In this document: piece by piece, positions 51,494 through 59,467 of the stretch
Layout of the letters: the number at the start of each line of letters is the position of its first letter
Position numbering within the stretch: the stretch's first letter is position 1
From: Chryseobacterium sp. OV279
GTDB lineage: Bacteria; Bacteroidota; Bacteroidia; Flavobacteriales; Weeksellaceae
DNA: 64,000 bases
Direction: 5' to 3'
Assembly: GCF_900128945.1 (NCBI RefSeq)
Contig: NZ_FQUD01000003.1
Coordinates: 310,001-374,000, forward strand
Notes under the pieces: generated by a model
Database searches by the model: none
What the model saw: only the letters and a program-made list of their open reading frames with translations
Told to the model about the DNA's origin: nothing
Position numbers and translations under genes: made by a program

Positions 51494-53896
51494 ATGAAGA
51501 TAAAACTGACTATTTGCCTTCTGGCATTTCTCAATTTCTATGATGCACAGGAGAGTATTACTTATCAAAAACCTTCTGCCGAGATTCTGAAACTGGCAGA
51601 TTATGAAAGACCCCCAAGCGTTCTGATGAACAGCAAAAAAGACTGGGTGGTTTTCACGTACCGTCCAACCTATAAAACACTGGAAGATCTTAACCAGCAG
51701 GAAATGAAACTTGCGGGCTTAAGAATCAATCCGGTTACCAATATTTCAAGCAGTGCTACCTATTCGAATAATTTGAAGATCAGAAAGATCAATGATAAAA
51801 ACGAAGTTCAGGTAAGCAACCTGCCTGCTAATGCCAAGATTACATATACTTCATTTTCGCCGGACGAAAAGAAACTGGCATTTACCAATACGACTGCGAA
51901 AGGAGTAGAGCTTTGGATAGTAGATATGGAAACTGCCACCGCTAAAAAATTGACAGCAGATAATCTGAATGCCAACTTAGGATCTCCTTATGTTTGGTAC
52001 AATGATTCTCAGAGTATCCTGATCAGAACGCTTCCTCAGAACAGATCAGCGCTGATCGATGCCAGCAAAGATCTTCCTACAGGGCCTATTGTCTCTACGG
52101 CAGATGGTAAAGTGTCTCAAAATAGAACATATCAGGATCTTTTGAAAAATCCTCAGGATGAAAAGAACTTTGAGGTTCTTACAGCTTCTGAAATTTATAA
52201 CGTAGACCTTAGTGGAAACCTTAAAAAAGTGAAAGATCAGGATATGTATTCCGGTTTAAGCTTTTCTCCTGACGGAAATTACTTAATGACGACGGTCATC
52301 AAAAAACCGTTCTCGTATATAGTTCCGTTAAGCAGGTTCCCATTGACAGCTACCGTTTATGATATGAAAGGAAATGCTGTAAAAGTAGTAAATGACGTTC
52401 CATTGAATGAAATCATGCCGAAAGGATTTTCATCGGTAAGAGAAGGAAAAAGAAGCATGGGTTGGAGAAGTGATGTACCGGCAACCTTATTATATGCTCA
52501 GGCATTGGATGGAGGTGACCAGTCTAAACCAGCAGAATACAGAGATGAGATCTTTACTTGGGAAGCACCGTTTGCGGCCGCTCCAAAATCATTCTTTAAG
52601 ACAAAACAGAGATATGAAGGCGTAAGCTGGACCAATGATCATTATGCTGTAGTTTCTGAAGGCTGGTATGATACAAGGAATACAAAATCTTACCTAGTAG
52701 ATCTTAATAATGGCGAGTCTAAAGTTTTTGATGACAGAAATTATCAGGATGTTTACAGTGATCCGGGGAATTTTAATACCACGAAAAACCAGTTTGGAAG
52801 GTATGTCATTGATATGAAAGGTGGAAAAACCTACCTGATCGGTGACGGGTTTACCAAAGACGGACAGCATCCTTTCATCGATGAAATGGACGTAAAGTCG
52901 CTTAAAAAGAAAAGACTCTACACTTCCAATGTCAAGAATGGTAAAGAAGAAATCATCGACATTCTTAATGCATCTAAAGGTGAGATCTTAACGACTCAAC
53001 AGTCTCCAAGCCTTTATCCAAACTATTTTAAAAAGAATATTAAATCTAATAAAGCAGAAGCAGTAACCCAATTTGCTAACCCTTTCGAAAGCATTAAAGA
53101 TGTTTACAAAGAAGTGATCACGTACAAAAGAAATGATGGGGTTACTTTAACGGGAACCCTTTATCTGCCTGCCAATTATGACAGAAAAGCTAAGAAAGAA
53201 AAGCTTCCTTTGCTGATCTGGGCTTATCCGACAGAATATAAAGATAAAAACACAGCAGGTCAGAATACCCAGAACCCGAACGACTTTACGTTCCCATATT
53301 ACGGATCTTTCGTATACTGGACAACGAAAGGTTATGCAGTACTGGATGACGCTGCATTCCCTATTATCGGAGAAGGAAAAACAGAACCGAATGATACTTT
53401 CATTCCACAGTTGGTAGCGAATGCTGAAGCAGCGATCAATGCGGTGGATCAGTTAGGGTATATTGACAAGAAGAAAGTAGCAGTAGGAGGACATTCTTAT
53501 GGTGCTTTTATGACAGCTAATTTATTGACTCATTCCAAGCTTTTTGCCTGTGGTATTGCAAGAAGTGGAGCCTACAACAGAACGCTGACTCCATTTGGTT
53601 TCCAGAGCGAGCAGAGAAATTACTGGGATATTCCGGAGATCTATAACACGATGTCTCCGTTCATGAATGCAGACAAAATGAAAACACCAATGCTTTTGGT
53701 TCATGGTGATGCGGATAATAACCCGGGAACTTTCACTCTGCAGACGGAAAGGTATTTCCAGGCTCTGAAAAACCTGGGAGCTCCTGTGAAAATGGTTCTT
53801 CTACCGAAAGAAGCCCATGGTTATGTAGCTAAAGAAAATATCTTACACCTTTTATGGGAACAGGATCAGTTCCTTGAGAAGTGTCTGAAGAAATAA
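51494..53896 (+). CDS. Secreted S9-family serine peptidase (prolyl oligopeptidase type)
   Basis: 800 residues with a signal peptide (about 1-18, FLNFYDAQ). Residues about 30-520 look like a beta-propeller (repeated FSPDEKKLAFT, SFSPDGNYLM style). The C-terminal alpha/beta-hydrolase has the nucleophile GGHSYGAFMTANL (Ser about 668), the aspartate region LVHGDADNNPGT and the histidine motif PKEAHGY. It resembles the S9 glutamyl-peptidase/acyl-peptidase group. It is probably periplasmic. The cleavage preference cannot be fixed from the sequence. A hairpin ends the gene. Confidence 0.9.
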   Translation: MKIKLTICLLAFLNFYDAQESITYQKPSAEILKLADYERPPSVLMNSKKDWVVFTYRPTYKTLEDLNQQEMKLAGLRINPVTNISSSATYSNNLKIRKINDKNEVQVSNLPANAKITYTSFSPDEKKLAFTNTTAKGVELWIVDMETATAKKLTADNLNANLGSPYVWYNDSQSILIRTLPQNRSALIDASKDLPTGPIVSTADGKVSQNRTYQDLLKNPQDEKNFEVLTASEIYNVDLSGNLKKVKDQDMYSGLSFSPDGNYLMTTVIKKPFSYIVPLSRFPLTATVYDMKGNAVKVVNDVPLNEIMPKGFSSVREGKRSMGWRSDVPATLLYAQALDGGDQSKPAEYRDEIFTWEAPFAAAPKSFFKTKQRYEGVSWTNDHYAVVSEGWYDTRNTKSYLVDLNNGESKVFDDRNYQDVYSDPGNFNTTKNQFGRYVIDMKGGKTYLIGDGFTKDGQHPFIDEMDVKSLKKKRLYTSNVKNGKEEIIDILNASKGEILTTQQSPSLYPNYFKKNIKSNKAEAVTQFANPFESIKDVYKEVITYKRNDGVTLTGTLYLPANYDRKAKKEKLPLLIWAYPTEYKDKNTAGQNTQNPNDFTFPYYGSFVYWTTKGYAVLDDAAFPIIGEGKTEPNDTFIPQLVANAEAAINAVDQLGYIDKKKVAVGGHSYGAFMTANLLTHSKLFACGIARSGAYNRTLTPFGFQSEQRNYWDIPEIYNTMSPFMNADKMKTPMLLVHGDADNNPGTFTLQTERYFQALKNLGAPVKMVLLPKEAHGYVAKENILHLLWEQDQFLEKCLKK

Positions 53897-53909
53897 AATA
53901 TTTTAAGAG

Positions 53910-53940
53910 AAAGCCCGTTCATGATTGGAACGGGCTTTTT
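53910..53940 (+). terminator. Terminator of the S9 peptidase gene
   Basis: AAAGCCCGTTC pairs with GAACGGGCTTT around a seven-base loop followed by TTAA; it begins 13 bases after the stop. The next reading frame upstream of ATG 53962 runs through this hairpin and is therefore not translated there. Confidence 0.82.
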
Positions 53941-53961
53941 AATTCCTTTTCTATAATAACC

Positions 53962-54678
53962 ATGATGAAAATAACCTCTCTATTATTTTTGATTCCTGCT
54001 TTAAGTTTTGGGCAATTATCTCCTGAAATCAACAAATTGTATGAAGAATTATCAAAGAGTAAATATGTTGAATCTGCTGCTATTGGGTACGCAGGATCTG
54101 AAAGCGAAGTCTACAAATTGTTTGCAGAGATCGATAAAAAAGCCTCTGATCAAGAAGTGGAATATATTGCTTTTAATGGAAATCCTGTAGCTAAAGTTTA
54201 TGGTTCATATGCTGTTTTTAATAGAAAACTTAAGACATTAAGTCAGCTGTTTGATTCTTATCTGAAAAATAATGAACCCATTAGTATTAAGCGGGGTTGT
54301 GTAGGATCAAACACACATTTAGCGGATGAACTTTACACTACGGTTTTTTGGGAAAAAGATTATATAAAAGATACAGAGGCTAACAGGAAGCATAAAGCCA
54401 GTCTTAAAACTAAGCATGAACTTTTAAATTTCATTCAGCTATTGGGTAATACTAAAGAATCAAAATGGACGATGCAGGAAATTGATTCGGTTTTAATAAA
54501 GTTTGATCGGATGATTCTGGCTAATCCATCTTCCTCCCAGAATTTAGTAGAGCAGATTACTGAGTCCAATTTTTTTATAAAAAGAAAACATCCGGAATAT
54601 CATGATAAACTGGCTTACTTCGAGAAAAAGTATAGTTCTGAAAAGATAAAGAAATACTTGAAGTTTAGCGGTAAATAA
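53962..54678 (+). CDS. Hypothetical secreted protein
   Basis: 238 residues from ATG 53962 (or ATG 53965). The signal peptide is ITSLLFLIPALSFGQ (cleavage about residue 18). The mature part is helical and charged and recalls no named family; SPEINKLYEELSKSKYVESA and YIAFNGNPVAKVYGSYAVF are its clearest segments, the latter suggesting a HEAT-like or Sel1-like helical fold, but this is weak. The upstream extension of the frame to 53881 is rejected because it crosses a terminator. It is followed by another unknown gene 50 bases away. Confidence 0.6.
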   Translation: MMKITSLLFLIPALSFGQLSPEINKLYEELSKSKYVESAAIGYAGSESEVYKLFAEIDKKASDQEVEYIAFNGNPVAKVYGSYAVFNRKLKTLSQLFDSYLKNNEPISIKRGCVGSNTHLADELYTTVFWEKDYIKDTEANRKHKASLKTKHELLNFIQLLGNTKESKWTMQEIDSVLIKFDRMILANPSSSQNLVEQITESNFFIKRKHPEYHDKLAYFEKKYSSEKIKKYLKFSGK

Positions 54679-54728
54679 TCTGATGAAAATAATCCTGTAA
54701 TTTTTAATTTCCCACAATAATTTTTATC

Positions 54729-55178
54729 ATGCCAATAGTTAGACGTTTTGAACAAAAAAAGGCAACATTAGAGGAGTTTTATAAAGAGTTTATCCCAAAG
54801 CCTGAAGATCAAATAGGAGATGGTGGAACACCAATGCTGGAAGTTATGGAATCTATCAATACCATATTTAAGGAAACTGTTTTGTACGGATTAACTTCTC
54901 ATGCATCATTGCTTTTGTTTAATAATGATCATCAGGATTCAGATTATTATATAGTTATCAATGCGTTTAGGTCCAATTATTACGGTGAATACAGGATCGA
55001 GTATGTGATTCCGGAAAATGATAGTCCATGGAAAGGAGCAACGGTAAATGGTAGTTCCCGGACATTAGATGAATTTGAAAAAATGATCATCATCTCAATG
55101 TATAAATCCGGAGGATGGAAAAATAATATTGAAGTAGAAAACCTGTACCAAAAAGTAAAACAAAACCCGCTCATTTGA
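54729..55178 (+). CDS. Hypothetical cytosolic protein
   Basis: 149 residues, no signal peptide or membrane segment. It starts MPIVRRFEQKKATLEEFYKE; then ASLLLFNNDHQDSDYYIVIN and GEYRIEYVIPENDSPWKGA suggest an alpha/beta fold. I do not recognise the family. Proteins of this kind are often immunity or accessory proteins, but nothing here proves that. Its stop falls in a hairpin region shared with the convergent HAD gene. Confidence 0.6.
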   Translation: MPIVRRFEQKKATLEEFYKEFIPKPEDQIGDGGTPMLEVMESINTIFKETVLYGLTSHASLLLFNNDHQDSDYYIVINAFRSNYYGEYRIEYVIPENDSPWKGATVNGSSRTLDEFEKMIIISMYKSGGWKNNIEVENLYQKVKQNPLI

Positions 55179-55190
55179 GCAGGCATTTTT
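55163..55190. terminator. Hairpin between convergent genes
   Basis: GCTCA-TT-TGAGC with extra flanking pairs (CCc/aGG) and a following TTTTTA run overlaps the end of the 54729 gene and reaches the stop of the HAD gene. It can serve both strands. Confidence 0.6.
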
Positions 55191-55878
55191 ATAAGTATTT
55201 CAACACTTCATCAATACTTTTCAGCTCCATAAAATGATCATGTTCCAAATGATGCTCATGCTGTTCATGGCTCCAAGTCACATGGTAAGGAATATGTGCT
55301 GCAAAACCTCCGATTTCCAGGACAGGCAGAATATCTGATTTGATAGAATTTCCAAGCATCAGAAAGTGTTCAGGTTGACAGTCCAGATGTTTCAATAGCT
55401 TTTGATAATCGGTTTCCTTCTTGTCACTCATAATTTCAATATGGTGGAAATATTCCTGCAATCCTGAATTTTTAAGTTTCCGTTCCTGATCCAGCAAATC
55501 TCCTTTTGTGGCCACAACCAGTCTGTATTTTCCTTTTAATGCATCTAATGTTTCGGTGACACCATCCAGCAATTCAATAGGTTTCTGAAGAAGTTCCTGG
55601 CCGATTTCAATAGTCCGGTTGATCAACTGCATCGATGCGTTACCACCGGAAACTCGACTCACCGTTTCAATCATACAGAGCATAAAACCTTTGACACCGT
55701 AACCATACAGATGAAGGTTCTGCATTTCAGTTTTAAATAATTCCTGAGATACAGAGTGTTGTGGTAGATAATCCTCGAGCAGCACACAGAATTCTTTTTC
55801 CGCTTCCTGAAAATAAGGTTCATTGATCCAAAGGGTGTCATCTGCGTCAAAGGCGATGGTTGTTATATGATTATTCAT
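55189..55878 (-). CDS. HAD-superfamily hydrolase
   Basis: 229 residues from ATG 55878; the longer frame (to 55905) would add nine unlikely residues. Motif I is AFDADDTLWINEP (nucleophile Asp and DxDxT pattern), a helical cap follows, motif III and IV lie near VVATKGDLLDQERK and FLMLGNSIKSDILPVLEIGG. This is the YjjG/phosphoglycolate-phosphatase-like branch. The substrate is unknown. Divergent from a Crp/Fnr regulator with 77 bases between starts. Confidence 0.82.
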   Translation of the reverse strand: MNNHITTIAFDADDTLWINEPYFQEAEKEFCVLLEDYLPQHSVSQELFKTEMQNLHLYGYGVKGFMLCMIETVSRVSGGNASMQLINRTIEIGQELLQKPIELLDGVTETLDALKGKYRLVVATKGDLLDQERKLKNSGLQEYFHHIEIMSDKKETDYQKLLKHLDCQPEHFLMLGNSIKSDILPVLEIGGFAAHIPYHVTWSHEQHEHHLEHDHFMELKSIDEVLKYL

Positions 55879-55933
55879 TTTACTTTTGTATTTTTCTCCC
55901 GACAAAATTCAGTATAAAAATTCAATTAGAAAA

Positions 55934-55945
55934 GGACATTTGTCC
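55934..55945. promoter_or_regulatory. GGACA-TT-TGTCC palindrome before the second Crp/Fnr gene
   Basis: Perfect five-base arms around TT, ten bases upstream of ATG 55956. It overlaps GACATTTG, a one-mismatch -7 box. It may be an operator for the Crp/Fnr gene or for the divergent HAD gene. Confidence 0.45.
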
Positions 55946-55955
55946 CGGATAAGAT

Positions 55956-56522
55956 ATGTTACGAACTAATCAGTTGTTTTTAAACTATGTAGAAGATCTT
56001 TACGAAAAGCAGGAACGTAAAGAACATATCATCATAAGATCTTTTTCCAAAGGGGAAAGAGTATTGACCCAGAATGAAAATCCTTCTAAAATAATGCTCA
56101 TCAAAGAAGGTATTACGAAATGTTTTTTAGTTGAAGACAACGACAAAGAATATATTGTTGAGTTCCTGGGAAAAGGAGAGATCATCGGCGAAATAGAACA
56201 GATCCGTAATATTCCCTGTCTCTGTAGCATTGAAGCAGTAACCGAAGTAACCGTTTATGCTATCTCTATATCGTATTTCAAATCTTTAATCAGAAGCGAT
56301 CTTTCCCTGAACAATCTCCTCCTTAATGTTTTTGCTGAACGGATTGTGAATACTTCTAAAAGAGCTTCATACCAACAATTGTATGCAGCAGAACACACTT
56401 TAGCACAACTCCTTGAGTTACAGAAACAGGAGGAAATTGAGATTTCAAAGGAAGATATGGCGGCTTACCTGGGAATTACGGTGAGAAGTCTGAACAGGAC
56501 GTTGAAGAATTTGGGTAAATAG
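55956..56522 (+). CDS. Crp/Fnr-family transcriptional regulator
   Basis: 188 residues. Beta-roll sensor (about 25-115, IMLIKEGITKCFL, VEFLGKGEIIGEIEQI, IEAVTEVTVYAIS), then a dimer helix and a C-terminal winged helix (about 160-188, ISKEDMAAYLGITVRSLNRTLKNL). It lacks the Fnr cysteine cluster and the cAMP-binding RS pair is not obvious. It differs clearly from the Crp/Fnr protein at 48990. It may regulate the divergent HAD gene or itself. A CAGGAAG-type heptad array begins four bases after its stop. Confidence 0.88.
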   Translation: MLRTNQLFLNYVEDLYEKQERKEHIIIRSFSKGERVLTQNENPSKIMLIKEGITKCFLVEDNDKEYIVEFLGKGEIIGEIEQIRNIPCLCSIEAVTEVTVYAISISYFKSLIRSDLSLNNLLLNVFAERIVNTSKRASYQQLYAAEHTLAQLLELQKQEEIEISKEDMAAYLGITVRSLNRTLKNLGK

Positions 56523-56525
56523 AGT

Positions 56526-56684
56526 CAGGAAGATGGAGGATGGGAGAGGGAAGTTATGGAGTGCGAAAACACAGCTGCTACGTTTTCAAACAAAAAGACT
56601 TGGACTGCTTTTTATACCGTAAAAATCCGACTATTTAAATGAAAGCCAAACAGTAACTTCTAGCCTCCCTCTTCCAGCTTCCAT
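56526..56684. repeat. CTGGAAG-family heptad element with inverted second arm
   Basis: CAGGAAG, ATGGAGG, ATGGGAG, AGGGAAG (56526-56553) followed by TTATGG begin four bases after the Crp/Fnr stop. About 100 bases later the reverse-complement arm CAGTAA, CTTCTAG, CCTCCCT, CTTCCAG, CTTCCAT stands at 56651-56684. The layout matches the element at 22471-22620. Confidence 0.8.
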
Positions 56685-56740
56685 CCTAACATTAATTACA
56701 ATTACTGAATGAATCTCTACGCTTAAAAGTTTTTACTTCT

Positions 56741-56748
56741 TATTTTTG
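56741..56748 (+). promoter_or_regulatory. -7 element of the GNAT gene
   Basis: TATTTTTG, followed by CA, is an exact match 26 bases before ATG 56775. Confidence 0.5.
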
Positions 56749-56774
56749 CACGAAATAAAACCGAACCTATAAAA

Positions 56775-57275
56775 ATGCAAGACTTACAATTCAGAAACGC
56801 TGATCTGCAAGATTTAGAAAAGATAGTTGAGATCTACAATTCTACCATTCCTTCAAGACTGGTGACGGCAGATACTGAAAATGTGTCTGTAGAAAGCAGA
56901 AAAGAATGGTTTGGAGAACACAATCCTGAAACAAGACCGCTTTGGATTATTGAAAATGAGCATGAAACGGTTGGATGGGTAAGTTTTTCTTCATTTTATG
57001 GAAGGCCTGCGTACAATGGAACGGTTGAAATGAGTATCTATCTTGACGAATCTTGTAGAGGAAAAGGTTTTGGCAAAAAAGTGATGGAATACTGCATCGA
57101 TCGGGCACCCGGCTTAGGAATTAAAACGCTTCTCGGATTTATCTTTTCTCATAATGAAGCCAGTATGAAACTTTTTAGATATTTCGGGTTTGAAGAATGG
57201 GGAATGTTTCCTGATGTAGCGGTTCTGGATGGGATAGAAAGGAGCTTGACGATTTTAGGGAAAAGGGTTGGTTAG
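56775..57275 (+). CDS. GNAT N-acetyltransferase, phosphinothricin-acetyltransferase-like
   Basis: 166 residues. Acetyl-CoA-dependent acetyltransferase of the MnaT/PAT group: it begins FRNADLQDLEKIVEIYNSTI (fold start), WVSFSSFYGRPAYNGTVEMS, then the acetyl-CoA loop YLDESCRGKGFGKKVMEY (R/Q-x2-G-x-G/A pattern) and ASMKLFRYFGFEEWGMFPDV at the end. Members acetylate methionine sulfone, phosphinothricin or other amines; the substrate here is unknown. Its stop overlaps the region before the next gene. Confidence 0.85.
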   Translation: MQDLQFRNADLQDLEKIVEIYNSTIPSRLVTADTENVSVESRKEWFGEHNPETRPLWIIENEHETVGWVSFSSFYGRPAYNGTVEMSIYLDESCRGKGFGKKVMEYCIDRAPGLGIKTLLGFIFSHNEASMKLFRYFGFEEWGMFPDVAVLDGIERSLTILGKRVG

Positions 57276-57282
57276 CTTTAAT

Positions 57283-57831
57283 ATGATGAAAAAAATATTT
57301 ACGATTTTATCCATTATAATTTTTGCGGTTAAAGGAAATGCCCAAACGGAAGATATCTATGGCGGAAAATATCACCCGGCAAAAGAACATTTTGAGACTC
57401 AATACAAGAAACAGGAATATCCCAAATATTCAAGATTTCAGATTAAGCTGGAAAAGGATAGGATGATTATTGATGTTGTTAAACTTATTGAGTTTTCAAA
57501 GAATTTGGATGAAAAGTTTAAATTGATTTTTGAAAATGGACTGTTAGATCCAATGAGAATCAATGGAAATACTGTTTTAAAAATTGCAAGCATGGACGAG
57601 CTACCTCTATTAAGTACAAATCCTCAAACTAAGAGATTTAAATTCTGGATTTTCCCTCAAAATAGCAATGCCAAAAAAGATAGTGTAGAATATGTTCTTA
57701 GAGGTAGGATGAATCCCAATGAATACTATTTTGAACTTCAAAATGAAAATGCAGATGAAAATACAAGTTTTAAAGAATTTGTAGAAGGAGCAAAGCTAAC
57801 TTATCTGGCGTATGGCGGAATCATTATTTAA
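57283..57831 (+). CDS. Hypothetical secreted protein
   Basis: 182 residues from ATG 57283 (or ATG 57286); the TTG at 57268 overlaps the GNAT gene end and is rejected. Signal peptide KKIFTILSIIIFAVKGNAQ (about 1-21). The mature part is charged alpha/beta with no recognised motif. It follows the GNAT gene by only seven bases, so the two are probably one transcript, ended by a hairpin six bases after the stop. Confidence 0.6.
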   Translation: MMKKIFTILSIIIFAVKGNAQTEDIYGGKYHPAKEHFETQYKKQEYPKYSRFQIKLEKDRMIIDVVKLIEFSKNLDEKFKLIFENGLLDPMRINGNTVLKIASMDELPLLSTNPQTKRFKFWIFPQNSNAKKDSVEYVLRGRMNPNEYYFELQNENADENTSFKEFVEGAKLTYLAYGGIII

Positions 57832-57837
57832 AAGTTG

Positions 57838-57868
57838 AATTCGGCGAAGTCGAAGACTTCGCCGAATT
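57838..57868. terminator. Bidirectional terminator with GAAGTCGAAGACTTC core
   Basis: A perfect 14-pair stem (AATTCGGCGAAGTC with its complement) closes a GAA loop between convergent genes. Its core is shared with the terminator at 59250-59290. Confidence 0.85.
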
Positions 57869-57882
57869 TGTAAGGAATAGAT

Positions 57883-58371
57883 TTATTCCGGATATTTTAA
57901 ATCGATAAGTTTAGCTCTATACTCTTTCAGATTTTTGAGAATTTCATTTAAATCTTGATCTTTATTCAGGATTACAACACCATGATAAATTGGATAATTG
58001 TCTATACTTAGATTAAACTTGCTGAATGATTCTTTGGATGCTTTTGAATTTGATTTTATATAATCAGCTAAAAGAAAAATCAGATCAATATGGGGCTCGG
58101 ATTCATAAAAAGGGACATAATCTTTTTCTTCATGAATGTCAAAAAAATCCTTTATTGTAAATCTTAAATAGTCTTCCATGGCTAAAATTGCAAATTTGTA
58201 TATAGACTCGTATTCTTTTTTCTCATCCAATGAGCCCCACCAGTCAATTGCTAATTCATTTCCTCTGAAATAGACTATTGCATTATTTAAACCTTCAATA
58301 ATGATTTCTAATCTTCCAAATGTAGGATCGAAGAGAGCGTGTCTTCGTAATTCTTCTATACTTAAATCCAT
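57883..58371 (-). CDS. Hypothetical cytosolic protein
   Basis: 162 residues, no signal or membrane segment. Acidic and aromatic (MDLSIEELRRHALFDPTFGR, LAIDWWGSLDEKKEYESIYK, YVPFYESEPHIDLIFLLADY). I do not recognise it. It lies 11 bases after the GLPGLI gene on the same strand, so it is probably co-transcribed with it. Confidence 0.6.
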   Translation of the reverse strand: MDLSIEELRRHALFDPTFGRLEIIIEGLNNAIVYFRGNELAIDWWGSLDEKKEYESIYKFAILAMEDYLRFTIKDFFDIHEEKDYVPFYESEPHIDLIFLLADYIKSNSKASKESFSKFNLSIDNYPIYHGVVILNKDQDLNEILKNLKEYRAKLIDLKYPE

Positions 58372-58382
58372 TTTTAAAGAAA

Positions 58383-59210
58383 TTATTTCGTTTTAAAAGA
58401 AGGCTCCTTATCCCTTTCAATGTAAATGTAACGGCTTTTTATCCCGTTCTGAAGCATTGCTCTTTTGCTGTTAAGCTCTTCAATAGTTTCTATACTTTCG
58501 TTCTTAAAAGAGGTTTTCTGACCGTTTTTTATGCTTTCTGCTAACGTCCTTGTTGGATTTTCGTAAAACTCTTCGATGTACTTGTTGAATTTCTCGTTAG
58601 AAATAGGAAGAGCCGGCTTTCCGTAATGGGTTTCTACGAATTCTTTAGTATCATATTCGGAGTCCAGCTTTTTATTGCTGATCAGTTTATAGATGAAGTT
58701 TTTATCTGTGTCCTCCAAAATAAAGATCAGACCCGGAAGTCCTCTGAATTTATACGGACCTTCTTTAATATTCACTTCATTGCAAAACCATGCATTCCAT
58801 GTTCTTCCTCCGAAATCGGTAGTCGCTTTCTGAAGCTTATAGCCGTTGTATTGCTGAGTTTCCTGAAGCAGTTTCCAGTTCATTTCATCATTGGTATTCA
58901 CTACGAAATACTCGAAGAAGTCTCTATACCATTTGTTTTTAAATGAATTGGGTGCCCTTTCAATGACCTGATCTGTTTTTGTACTGTATCTCGAAACAGC
59001 AGTATTTGCCTTTTTATTGATGGAATCATAATCAGCAAACTTTTTATCATAAAACTTGACTGATTTCGGGCTGATATCAAGATTCATAAGATTTTGTCTG
59101 TACTCTTCCGAACCGTCTTTCCGGTACTGAAGTTCATAAATAAATCTGTTGGTCTGTGACTGATAGAATGAACCTGCATACAAAGTGAGCAGGCATATAA
59201 TTTTTTTCAT
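58383..59210 (-). CDS. GLPGLI-family secreted protein
   Basis: 275 residues with a signal peptide (about 1-19, YAGSFYQSQ). The family name motif appears as RGLPGLIFILEDTD (about residue 154), preceded by NAWFCNEVNIKEGPYKF, as usual for this Bacteroidota family. Function is unknown; members are thought to be exported. A TATTTTTG element on the minus strand (59242-59249) is 32 bases before the start and partly overlaps the terminator region. Confidence 0.85.
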   Translation of the reverse strand: MKKIICLLTLYAGSFYQSQTNRFIYELQYRKDGSEEYRQNLMNLDISPKSVKFYDKKFADYDSINKKANTAVSRYSTKTDQVIERAPNSFKNKWYRDFFEYFVVNTNDEMNWKLLQETQQYNGYKLQKATTDFGGRTWNAWFCNEVNIKEGPYKFRGLPGLIFILEDTDKNFIYKLISNKKLDSEYDTKEFVETHYGKPALPISNEKFNKYIEEFYENPTRTLAESIKNGQKTSFKNESIETIEELNSKRAMLQNGIKSRYIYIERDKEPSFKTK

Positions 59211-59249
59211 GATTTTTATTGATTCTGTTTAATTGAGGGACCAAAAATA

Positions 59250-59290
59250 AAAAAAGCTGCGCGAAGTCGAAGACTTCGCGCAGCTTTTTT
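59250..59290. terminator. Long hairpin terminator with GAAGTCGAAGACTTC core
   Basis: A perfect 19-pair stem (AAAAAAGCTGCGCGAAGTC with its complement) closes a GAA loop. A- and T-runs flank it. It lies upstream of the GLPGLI gene and about 180 bases downstream of the MATE gene stop. It shares its core with 57838-57868. Confidence 0.85.
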
Positions 59291-59430
59291 AGTGATTTTT
59301 TATAATGTTAGAAATACAGAAGCGGGAATAGAGTAGGTATTCAACTTCAGGAACGTTTAAGATCCGGTTTTAATCGGACGTTAATTGTTCATCAATTTTC
59401 ATCAGACTATCAGGAATAAAAAAGCCCAAT

Positions 59431-59465
59431 AGTAACTTCCATCCTCCCTCTTCCAGCTTCCAACT
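59431..59465. repeat. CTTCCAG heptad element (minus orientation)
   Basis: TAGTAA followed by CTTCCAT, CCTCCCT, CTTCCAG, CTTCCAA runs up to three bases from the MATE stop codon. On the coding strand it reads as TTGGAAG, CTGGAAG, AGGGAGG, ATGGAAG, TTACTA. Confidence 0.75.
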
Positions 59466-59467
59466 CC

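Noticed and set aside
53881..53961. N-terminal extension of the unknown secreted protein
   Set aside because: It crosses the terminator of the S9 peptidase gene and would bury a clear signal peptide that begins at 53962 or 53965.
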